From Oscillospiraceae bacterium (lineage in GTDB: Bacteria; Bacillota; Clostridia; UMGS1883; UMGS1540), in NCBI GenBank assembly GCA_015068765.1, contig SVJY01000019.1, forward strand, positions 1-36,067: DNA of 36,067 nucleotides, in the 5' to 3' direction. The notes beneath the pieces were generated by a model. The model saw nothing but the letters and a program-made list of their open reading frames with translations. It made no database searches and had not been told where the DNA came from. The first letter of the stretch is position 1, and each line of letters opens with the position of its first letter. The translations under genes and the position numbers were made by a program. Shown here one piece after another: positions 9,264 to 16,362 of this stretch.

Positions 9264-10298
9264 ATGTTTACGAATAAAACCTTGCTGATTACCGGTGGGA
9301 CAGGCTCTTTTGGCAATGCCGTGTTACAGCGTCTGCTTAAAACGGACATCCGGGAAATTCGGATTTTTTCCCGCGACGAGAAAAAGCAGGACGATATGCG
9401 GCATGAATATCAGGCGGTCTATCCGGCATATGCGGAGAAAATCAAATATTATATTGGGGATATCCGAGACCTGCAAAGCATCAAAAACGCCATGCACGGC
9501 GTAGACTATATTTTCCATGCCGCGGCACTGAAACAGGTGCCCTCCTGTGAGTTTTTTCCTATGGAAGCGGTAAAAACGAATGTGCTGGGAACGGAGAATG
9601 TGCTCACAGCCGCCATTGAGGCGGGTGTGCGTAAGGTTATTTGCCTTTCTACCGATAAGGCGGCATATCCCATTAGTGCCATGGGGGCTACGAAGGTGCT
9701 GATGGAAAAGGTGGCGGTAGCAAAAGCACGGACGGTTTCTCCTGAAAAAACCTCCATTTGCTGTACCCGTTACGGTAATGTACTGTGCTCTTATGGCTCC
9801 GTTATTCCCCTTTGGTTCAAGCAGATTCAGGCAGGGGAGGCGGTTACCGTAACAGACCCGGGGATGACACGGTTTGTCATGAGCCTGGAGGAGGCGGTGG
9901 ATTTGGTTCTGTTTGCCTTTGCCCATGGGAAAAGCGGGGATGTTCTGGTGCAGAAGGCGGCAGCGGCATCGGTGCTCACCCACGCAGAGGCCGTATGTGC
10001 ACTGCTTGGAGGTGACAGTAGCCGCATTAAGATTATCGGTTCCCGTCACGGCGAAAAACGGTTCGAGACGCTTCTGACGGCAGAGGAATGTGCACGGGCA
10101 GAGGATTTGGGGGACTTTTACAGAGTGCCGGCGGATTTACGGGACCTAAACTATGAAACGGGCGGCGGCGAAGCCGTGACAGAGGGCGGACTTAAAGCGT
10201 ATAATTCCGATACAGCAAGACAGCTAAGCACCGAGGAGCTGAAAGAAAAATTACTGACAACCGGATACATACAAGCGTATTTTAAAATGCAAAAATAA
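9264..10298 (+). CDS. Polysaccharide biosynthesis SDR, CapE/WbjB-like UDP-GlcNAc 4,6-dehydratase
   Basis: LLITGGTGSFGNAVLQRLL, FHAAALKQVPSCEFFPMEAVKTNVLGTENV, LSTDKAAYPISAMGATKVLMEK, C-terminal YNSDTARQLSTEELKE. Confidence 0.88.
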   Translation: MFTNKTLLITGGTGSFGNAVLQRLLKTDIREIRIFSRDEKKQDDMRHEYQAVYPAYAEKIKYYIGDIRDLQSIKNAMHGVDYIFHAAALKQVPSCEFFPMEAVKTNVLGTENVLTAAIEAGVRKVICLSTDKAAYPISAMGATKVLMEKVAVAKARTVSPEKTSICCTRYGNVLCSYGSVIPLWFKQIQAGEAVTVTDPGMTRFVMSLEEAVDLVLFAFAHGKSGDVLVQKAAAASVLTHAEAVCALLGGDSSRIKIIGSRHGEKRFETLLTAEECARAEDLGDFYRVPADLRDLNYETGGGEAVTEGGLKAYNSDTARQLSTEELKEKLLTTGYIQAYFKMQK

Positions 10299-10308
10299 AA
10301 CCGATATA

Positions 10309-10358
10309 AAAAAAGCGAAACGAGGAGGCAACAGCCACACTTCGTTTCGTTTTTTTTG
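10309..10358. terminator. Bidirectional terminator between convergent genes
   Basis: AAAAAAAGCGAAACGA...TCGTTTCGTTTTTTTT between capE-like (+) and decarboxylase (-). Confidence 0.6.
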
Positions 10359-10365
10359 GAAGTAA

Positions 10366-11691
10366 TTATGATCGTAAAACGGTACAATGGGTGATGCCGT
10401 AGTAGGCAAAACAAGAAAGTGCCGCCGGGTCAATCCGTTCGCCTGCCACCACAATGGGAACAGCCGGCGGACAGGCAGGATGCTGTATCGCCAGAATCCG
10501 ACCGACACTTTCGGAAACAGGGATCTCCTCCCTCGGTGCAAAAATCGCCTCTCGGATACTGCGGCAGGGTACGGCCTTGCCGGGCGTGGGCGGCTTTTGC
10601 AGAATTTCCGGACGCTTCGGTATGCAGGAAAGTGCATCGAAAAGGCGGGGAAGCCCTTCTTTGCCGATTTCGGGCGTTAGCATCATCACAAGAAAATCCG
10701 GATCGGCAAACTCACATTCAATCGCATTTTCAGCCAGAATATCAGCAAGTGTCGTGCCAAGGTAGCCGTATTGTTTGGCATCCACGGTCAGTTTTAAGGG
10801 CTCGTTGCCGACAAACCGCCAGCCCTGTCCCTCCAGCTTTTTACGAAGCGTCTTCACTTCCTCCAGAAAGGATGCCAGCCGTGCCGGATACGCCGCTAAA
10901 AGCGGATTGGCACGGTCTAAGGACTGAAGAATCAGATAAGAGGGACTGGTAGAACCAAACAGTGCCAATGCCCGGCGTGCTTCCGCCGCCAGATACGCCG
11001 GTGCATCCCGGCGGATGTGGAGATAGGCACCGCCTGTCAGTACCGGCAACGTTTTATGGGCAGAATCACAAGCTATATCCGCACCCAGATCGATGGGATG
11101 CAGAGACTTTGGCAGAAAGCGGAGATACGCACCATGGGCATTGTCTACGAGAAGCAGCATATCGTGCCTATGACAGACGGCGGCTATCTCGCTGATATCT
11201 ACGGTGTTCCCCAGATAATCGGGACTTGTAAGATAAAGTGCCGTTGGCTTTTCTTTTGCCTTGGAAATCGCCGTTTCCACTGCCGCACCGTCTACCCGAC
11301 AGGACAGATACGCAGTTTCCTCACCGTACAGCCACGTGAGAAGAGGGTCTACTGCCGCTACGGCACTGATGAAGGATTGGTGTGCGTTCCGTCCCGCAAG
11401 GATATGGGGCCGCCGACCGGTCTCTATGGCATGGAGAACGGCAAGATATACCATGGAACGGATGCAGTGGGAAGAGCCCTCGGTGGAGAAGAAGGTGTTT
11501 GCACCGAACAAATAGCCGGCATTTTCTTCGCTTTCGCGGATAATACCGGAGGCACTGTACAGGCTGTCCGCTCCCGTAATTTCCGTAATATCGCCGCCTT
11601 GTCCGTCCGTGCCCTTATGTCCCGGCATATGCAGGCGGAGTGGGTTCTTTTCTATGTAGCTTCTCACAAAATCGCAGATGGGCGTTTTCAT
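10366..11691 (-). CDS. Orn/Lys/Arg decarboxylase-like PLP-dependent (fold type I) enzyme
   Basis: LRLHMPGHKG, ITGADSLYSASGII, LLLVDNAHGAYLRF, ADIACDSAHKTLPVLTGGAYLH (Lys-PLP SxHK); start MKTPICDF overlaps the preceding stop as ATGA. Confidence 0.92.
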   Translation of the reverse strand: MKTPICDFVRSYIEKNPLRLHMPGHKGTDGQGGDITEITGADSLYSASGIIRESEENAGYLFGANTFFSTEGSSHCIRSMVYLAVLHAIETGRRPHILAGRNAHQSFISAVAAVDPLLTWLYGEETAYLSCRVDGAAVETAISKAKEKPTALYLTSPDYLGNTVDISEIAAVCHRHDMLLLVDNAHGAYLRFLPKSLHPIDLGADIACDSAHKTLPVLTGGAYLHIRRDAPAYLAAEARRALALFGSTSPSYLILQSLDRANPLLAAYPARLASFLEEVKTLRKKLEGQGWRFVGNEPLKLTVDAKQYGYLGTTLADILAENAIECEFADPDFLVMMLTPEIGKEGLPRLFDALSCIPKRPEILQKPPTPGKAVPCRSIREAIFAPREEIPVSESVGRILAIQHPACPPAVPIVVAGERIDPAALSCFAYYGITHCTVLRS

Positions 11692-13067
11692 TCTGTTTCC
11701 CCTCGCAGTGCTCTGTCCACCGCCACCATAATGGCACATTCCATTCGTTTTTTGAACAAGGTACAGCCGTACTCGTAAACGCCTTTTACCGAACCGGTGG
11801 AATGGTAGGCGTTGGCGGCACAGCCGCCGGAGCAGTACAGCCGAGCCCAGCAGTCCCGGCAATCGGGTCGGGCATACACGTTACATTCCCGGAAGCTTTC
11901 CTGCACGGCAGGATTCGTCACGCCCTTCCAGATATCACCCAGCCGGAAGGCTTCCTCGCCTACGAACTGGTGACAGGGATATAAATCGCCCCAGGGCGTT
12001 ACCGCCATATATTCCGTTCCGGAGCCGCAACCGGAAATCCGCTTATAAATACAGGGGCCGCCGGCAAGATCAATCATATAGTGATAGAAGGTGAAGGGCT
12101 TTCCTTCCCGGTCTCTCTCCAGCATCAGTTCTGCCAGCTTTTCGTACTGCTCCAGTACAATGGGCAGGTCTTCCTCTGTCAGTGCCGCAGGATCACCCGC
12201 GGCACAGACGACCGGCTCCATGCTCAGTTCTGTAAAGCCTAAATCCAGCATGGTCAAAATATCCTGTAGAAAATCGGGGTTTTCATGGGTGAAGGTGCCA
12301 CGCATATAATAATTTTTTCCGCCTCTGGCCTCCACCAGCTTGCGGAATTTCGGAACAATCCGTTCCCAGCTACCGTTTCCGGCATAGTCTACACGATACC
12401 GGTCGTGCACTTCCTTCCGTCCGTCCAGGCTCAGCACCACATTGCTCATTTCCCGGTTTGCAAAATCAATCACATCGTCATCAATCAAAAGGCCGTTTGT
12501 GGTCAGTGTAAACCGGAAATTTTTATTCTTTTCCTTTTCAATACTGCGGGCGTAGGCAACAAGCTGTTTGACTACATCAAAATTCATCAGCGGCTCACCG
12601 CCGAAGAAGTCCACCTCCAGATTCCGACGGGTGCCGGAATTTTCAATGAGAAAATCCAGTGCCTGTTTTCCCACCTCAAAGGACATAACACTTCGCTCGC
12701 CGTGATAGTTTCCCTGGCTGGCAAAGCAGTAGGCACAGTTTAAGTTACAGGTGTGGGCGATATGGAGGCAAAGCGCCTTAACAACGCCTGCAGTTTTTTC
12801 CTTGAGCACACCTGCCGACCGGGCAAAGGTGTCCGGAGCAAACAACTGTCCCGAATCGCGGAGCGCCGCTACCTGTTCATAGCAGGCTTCGATTTCCGCC
12901 GGGGAAGCTTCGGGATGCTTTTCCCCAGCGGCACACAGCACGGTTTCCCGGTCGTTGTCCGCGAAAAGAGCAATACAGTCATAGGCCAGGGGGTCTACGG
13001 CGTGTACGGCACCGGAGGCAACGTCCAGCACAATATTGTAATTTCCTAATGTATATTGATGTATCAT
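11688..13067 (-). CDS. Thioether cross-link-forming SCIFF peptide maturase (radical SAM/SPASM)
   Basis: CNLNCAYCFASQGNYHGERSVMSFEVGKQALDFLIENSG, LEVDFFGGEPLMNF, SPASM region CGSGTEYMAVTPWGDLYPCHQF...CRDCWARLYCSGGCAANAYHSTGSVKGVYEYGC; downstream of the SCIFF precursor. Confidence 0.93.
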   Translation of the reverse strand: MIHQYTLGNYNIVLDVASGAVHAVDPLAYDCIALFADNDRETVLCAAGEKHPEASPAEIEACYEQVAALRDSGQLFAPDTFARSAGVLKEKTAGVVKALCLHIAHTCNLNCAYCFASQGNYHGERSVMSFEVGKQALDFLIENSGTRRNLEVDFFGGEPLMNFDVVKQLVAYARSIEKEKNKNFRFTLTTNGLLIDDDVIDFANREMSNVVLSLDGRKEVHDRYRVDYAGNGSWERIVPKFRKLVEARGGKNYYMRGTFTHENPDFLQDILTMLDLGFTELSMEPVVCAAGDPAALTEEDLPIVLEQYEKLAELMLERDREGKPFTFYHYMIDLAGGPCIYKRISGCGSGTEYMAVTPWGDLYPCHQFVGEEAFRLGDIWKGVTNPAVQESFRECNVYARPDCRDCWARLYCSGGCAANAYHSTGSVKGVYEYGCTLFKKRMECAIMVAVDRALRGETE

Positions 13068-13182
13068 GGTTTTCTCCTTAAACAAAAAAAGAGATGTAAA
13101 AAAGTCCGGAACACAAAAAGGCGAAAATTATACAGAACACGGTAAATGTGAAAACTGCAAAAATTCGTACGCCTTCGGATTC

Positions 13183-13213
13183 CCATACAAAACCCATTAC
13201 GGGCTTTGTATGG
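13183..13213. repeat. Inverted repeat in the SCIFF-maturase intergenic region
   Basis: CCATACAAAACCC-ATTAC-GGGCTTTGTATGG, 12/13 bp paired. Confidence 0.6.
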
Positions 13214-13259
13214 CTCAGCTTGTCCGCTCTGAAGCTTTTTTTCCTATCCCTACACAAAA

Positions 13260-13290
13260 GCGGTGTAAAAAAATGACTTTTTTACACCGC
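13260..13290 (-). terminator. Perfect 13-bp hairpin between SCIFF precursor and maturase (candidate attenuating terminator)
   Basis: GCGGTGTAAAAAA...TTTTTTACACCGC followed on the minus strand by TTTTGTG; 16 nt after the SCIFF stop codon. Confidence 0.65.
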
Positions 13291-13305
13291 ATTTTATGTG
13301 CATAC

Positions 13306-13458
13306 TTACTTGGATTCCTTTGCACCTTCGCACTGCTGATTTGCAATACCGCAACTGGTCTTACAAGCAGACTGACAAGAAGTCTGGCATTCGCCACAGC
13401 CGCCGTTTTTTGCACTTTCACACAGATTGCGTGTCAGAATCGTCTTGATATGTTCCAT
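13306..13458 (-). CDS. SCIFF-type Cys-rich ranthipeptide precursor (50 aa)
   Basis: Translated by eye: MEHIKTILTRNLCESAKNGGCGECQTSCQSACKTSCGIANQQCEGAKESK; CxxCxxxCxxxCxxxCx6C SCIFF signature; GGAGG RBS 8 nt upstream; absent from the ORF track because under 60 aa. Confidence 0.95.
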   Translation of the reverse strand: MEHIKTILTRNLCESAKNGGCGECQTSCQSACKTSCGIANQQCEGAKESK

Positions 13459-13488
13459 TTTTCAGGCCTCCATCATTCATTTTTTAAC

Positions 13489-13517
13489 AGTATACCATAT
13501 TTTTTCCGGAAAGTCAA
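13489..13517 (-). promoter_or_regulatory. Sigma-A promoter of the SCIFF gene
   Basis: Minus strand TTGACT-17-TATACT. Confidence 0.7.
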
Positions 13518-13555
13518 TACTTTTTAGGTGAACGGAAATAAAAAGACAATTTTTC

Positions 13556-13584
13556 TTGACAATACATAATATATATGGTACAAT
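13556..13584 (+). promoter_or_regulatory. Sigma-A promoter of riboswitch-ribU transcript
   Basis: TTGACA-17-TACAAT. Confidence 0.7.
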
Positions 13585-13610
13585 AAATTCGAATTTAATA
13601 GAGAACGAAT

Positions 13611-13722
13611 ACACTTCGGGGCAGGGTGAAATTCCCGATCGGCGGTAAAGTCCGCAAGCGTCTGACGCATGAATTGGTGCGATTCCAATACCGACAGTTA
13701 CAGTCTGGATGAGAGAAGATAT
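13611..13722 (+). ncRNA. FMN riboswitch (RFN element)
   Basis: TTCGGGGCAGGGTGAAATTCCCGATCGGCGGTAAAGTCCGCAAGC...GGTGCGATTCCAATACCGACAGTTACAGTCTGGATGAGAGAAGAT matches the RFN consensus. Confidence 0.97.
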
Positions 13723-13758
13723 TTGTACAGAACCGTCATGCGGCTTTGTATTTGTACT

Positions 13759-13790
13759 GCACCGAAGTATTTTCTTCGGTGCTTTTTTGG
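13759..13790 (+). terminator. Riboswitch-controlled intrinsic terminator
   Basis: GCACCGAAG-TATTTT-CTTCGGTGC-TTTTTT immediately before the ribU RBS (GGAGG). Confidence 0.88.
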
Positions 13791-13799
13791 AGGTTAAAA

Positions 13800-14450
13800 A
13801 TGCAAACAAAAAAATTAACAACACTGGCACTGTTTTGTGCAATCGCATACGCAGTGATGCTTCTGAGCAAACTGATTCCGCCGCTTTTTCTGGGGTTTTT
13901 GCAGTATGACCCAAAGGACGTTATCATAACGCTGGGCGGATTTATTTACGGTCCGGTCCAGGCGGCGGTCATTGCACTGGTCGTAGCCTTCCTGGAGTTT
14001 ATAACAGTGAGCGATACAGGGGTTATCGGGCTTTTGATGAATGTAATTTCTTCCTGTACCTTTGCCTGTACCGCAGCTGTTTTGTATAAATACAGACGGA
14101 CGCTTGGGGGAGCGGTTACCGGTCTCATCTGCGGCTGTCTCTTTACCACGGTTGCCATGCTCTTATGGAACTATTTTATAACACCCATATATATGGGTAT
14201 GCCGAGGAAAGCCGTTGCCGCCTTATTGCTTCCGGCGTTTTTGCCGTTCAATCTGATAAAAGGCGGTATCAATGCGGCGATTATGCTTCTCATTTATAAG
14301 CCGGTAGTCTCGGCACTACGGAAGGCAAGGCTGGCTCCGCCCTCCACCGTCCGTATAGACGGACAGGGAGCGAAGCTGCACCTGCCTGTGGCGATTGTCG
14401 CCGGCATTACGCTTTTATGCTTGATTGGGGCAATTCTAATTTTACAATGA
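13800..14450 (+). CDS. ribU: Riboflavin ECF transporter S component RibU
   Basis: Hydrophobic ECF S-component, LPPLFLGFLQYDPKDVIITLGGFIYGPVQA-like segment; directly downstream of an FMN riboswitch. Confidence 0.92.
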   Translation: MQTKKLTTLALFCAIAYAVMLLSKLIPPLFLGFLQYDPKDVIITLGGFIYGPVQAAVIALVVAFLEFITVSDTGVIGLLMNVISSCTFACTAAVLYKYRRTLGGAVTGLICGCLFTTVAMLLWNYFITPIYMGMPRKAVAALLLPAFLPFNLIKGGINAAIMLLIYKPVVSALRKARLAPPSTVRIDGQGAKLHLPVAIVAGITLLCLIGAILILQ

Positions 14451-14455
14451 AAGAA

Positions 14456-14493
14456 AACATCCCTGAAACTCGATGCTTCAGGGATGTTTTTTT
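14456..14493 (+). terminator. Intrinsic terminator after ribU
   Basis: AACATCCCTGAA...TTCAGGGATGTT + TTTTT. Confidence 0.85.
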
Positions 14494-14508
14494 GTCTGTA
14501 AGGAACGA

Positions 14509-15534
14509 TCAAACCTGATATTTCCGCTTGCTGATGCTTACGTTTTCCTTCAAAGCATCAATATTATCAAGTGCTTTGCCTGTGCCGATTGCTACGCAGG
14601 AAACTGCATCCTCTGCCACACGGACGCTGATGCCCGTCTCTTTTTGCAGAAGGAGATCCAAACCATGAATCAGAGAGCCGCCACCGGTCAGCACGATACC
14701 GCTGTTAGAAATATCGCCTACCAGCTCCGGTGGGGTTTGTTCCAGAACGGAATGTACAGCATCCACAATGGCCGAAGCAGGCTCTTCCAATGCTTCCAGC
14801 ATTTCGGACGAGCGTACTGTCACCGTCTTCGGCAGACCGGTTACCAGACAACGGCCCCGGATTTCCATAGTTTCATCCTCTTCTCTCGGATACACACAGC
14901 CGATTTTGATTTTCATATCCTCTGCTGTGCGGTCACCGATAGAAATATTATGTTTTTTGCGAATATAACGGACCAAGGTATCGTCAAAGGCATCGCCGGC
15001 AATCTTAATGGAGTTACTGACAACCAGACCGCCCAAAGAAATAACAGCCACGTCTGTGGTACCGCCACCGATATCCACAACCATGCTACCGTAAGGCTTG
15101 GCAATATCAATGCCTGCACCGATTGCCGCGGCGATCGGTTCTTCGATAAGATGAACCCGTCTGGCACCGGCCTGCATGGCGGCATCAATAACGGCACGTT
15201 CTTCTACTTCGGTGACACCGCTGGGAACGCAGACGATTACATTGGGTCTGAAAAGACGTTTATTGCAAACCTTCTTCAGAAAATACTTGAGCATCTTTTC
15301 TGTTGTATCATAGTCGGAAATTACACCGTCACGAAGTGGACGAATTGCAACGATGTTGCCGGGCGTACGACCAATCATACGCTGGGCTTCCAGACCGACT
15401 TCCTGCACCTTGCCGGTGTTTTTGTCAATTGAAACAACCGAGGGCTCCTTTAAAACAATTCCTCTTCCTCGAACATAGACGAGAACAGAAGCCGTTCCCA
15501 AATCTATACCCACATCTTGTCCATAACCAAACAT
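14509..15534 (-). CDS. mreB: Rod shape-determining protein, MreB/Mbl family
   Basis: VGIDLGTASVLVYVRGRGIVLKEPSVV, VVDIGGGTTDVAVISLGG, GIVLTGGGSLIHGLD. Confidence 0.93.
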   Translation of the reverse strand: MFGYGQDVGIDLGTASVLVYVRGRGIVLKEPSVVSIDKNTGKVQEVGLEAQRMIGRTPGNIVAIRPLRDGVISDYDTTEKMLKYFLKKVCNKRLFRPNVIVCVPSGVTEVEERAVIDAAMQAGARRVHLIEEPIAAAIGAGIDIAKPYGSMVVDIGGGTTDVAVISLGGLVVSNSIKIAGDAFDDTLVRYIRKKHNISIGDRTAEDMKIKIGCVYPREEDETMEIRGRCLVTGLPKTVTVRSSEMLEALEEPASAIVDAVHSVLEQTPPELVGDISNSGIVLTGGGSLIHGLDLLLQKETGISVRVAEDAVSCVAIGTGKALDNIDALKENVSISKRKYQV

Positions 15535-15732
15535 AGTATACCTCCTAAATTTTAAAAATGACGGTGCTTTTTCTCCTGCCGCCATTTTTGTCTAATCTCT
15601 TTTATTACACCTGTAAAACACAGATGGAAAGCACTTACATATATTATATATTTTTTTCCGGCGGAAAGCAAACCTTTTTTTTAAAAGATTTTCACGAAAA
15701 TTCAAAAGCTTTTTCGTGTATATTATCCAAAA

Positions 15733-16362
15733 TCAGATTTCGTTATTCTCCCGATCGGTCAGACACAGCCGGGTATAGCGACAATAGCCCGGTGTATAGT
15801 CCGGTATTTGTTCTGCCAGTGCCTCCATAAAGGTGGCAGGCTTTAAATTTGCATTGCTACCGGCGGCAAGACATAGAATCAGCAGATTTTCCCGTATTTC
15901 TGCCCGGAAGATATCCGGACGGATATCGGCGGTTTTGATACCGCTTTTCGTTTTCTTTTCCGTGAGAATCTCCGGCTTTTCTAAAAAAGCCTTCAGCTGT
16001 TCTTCTGTGGGAAGCTGGGTGGGCAGAACAGTATAAACAGCCCGGGCAACATCGGAAAACCGGTTTTTTTCGCAGGGAAACGCTTCCACGATTTGGATAC
16101 CCCGGGGCATTTTCGGTGCAAGCTGTTCTGCAAGAAGTGGGCACGGCTCGGTCATTTCCACTTCAAAAAGCTCCCGTTTTCCGGTAATCCCAACGCCCAG
16201 GGGATGGGCGAAGGACAGGCAGGGATGGGGGTTGAAGCCTTCTGAAAACTTCAGCGGTAAATTGGCCCGCCGCATAGCCCGTTGAATCAGACGGAGAAAA
16301 TCCAGGTGCGATACGAATTTTGCATCGCCCTCTTTTGCGTACCGTACAATATATTTATACAT
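15733..16362 (-). CDS. TIGR03936/DUF2344 family radical SAM-associated protein
   Basis: RYAKEGDAKFVSHLDFLRLIQRAMRRANLPLKFSEGFNPHPCLSFAHPLGVGI; overlaps the end of the B12-radical SAM ORF. Confidence 0.88.
   Translation of the reverse strand: MYKYIVRYAKEGDAKFVSHLDFLRLIQRAMRRANLPLKFSEGFNPHPCLSFAHPLGVGITGKRELFEVEMTEPCPLLAEQLAPKMPRGIQIVEAFPCEKNRFSDVARAVYTVLPTQLPTEEQLKAFLEKPEILTEKKTKSGIKTADIRPDIFRAEIRENLLILCLAAGSNANLKPATFMEALAEQIPDYTPGYCRYTRLCLTDRENNEI

Noticed and set aside
9324-10049. Minus-strand ORF (241 aa) opposite the capE-like gene
   Set aside because: His/Cys/Arg-rich shadow translation, typical of antisense frames
11017-11778. Plus-strand ORF (253 aa) opposite the PLP decarboxylase
   Set aside because: Antisense to a well-supported CDS; no recognisable domain or RBS
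14473-15432. Long plus-strand ORF (319 aa) opposite mreB
   Set aside because: Antisense shadow ORF; mreB on the minus strand has clear family motifs and this frame has none
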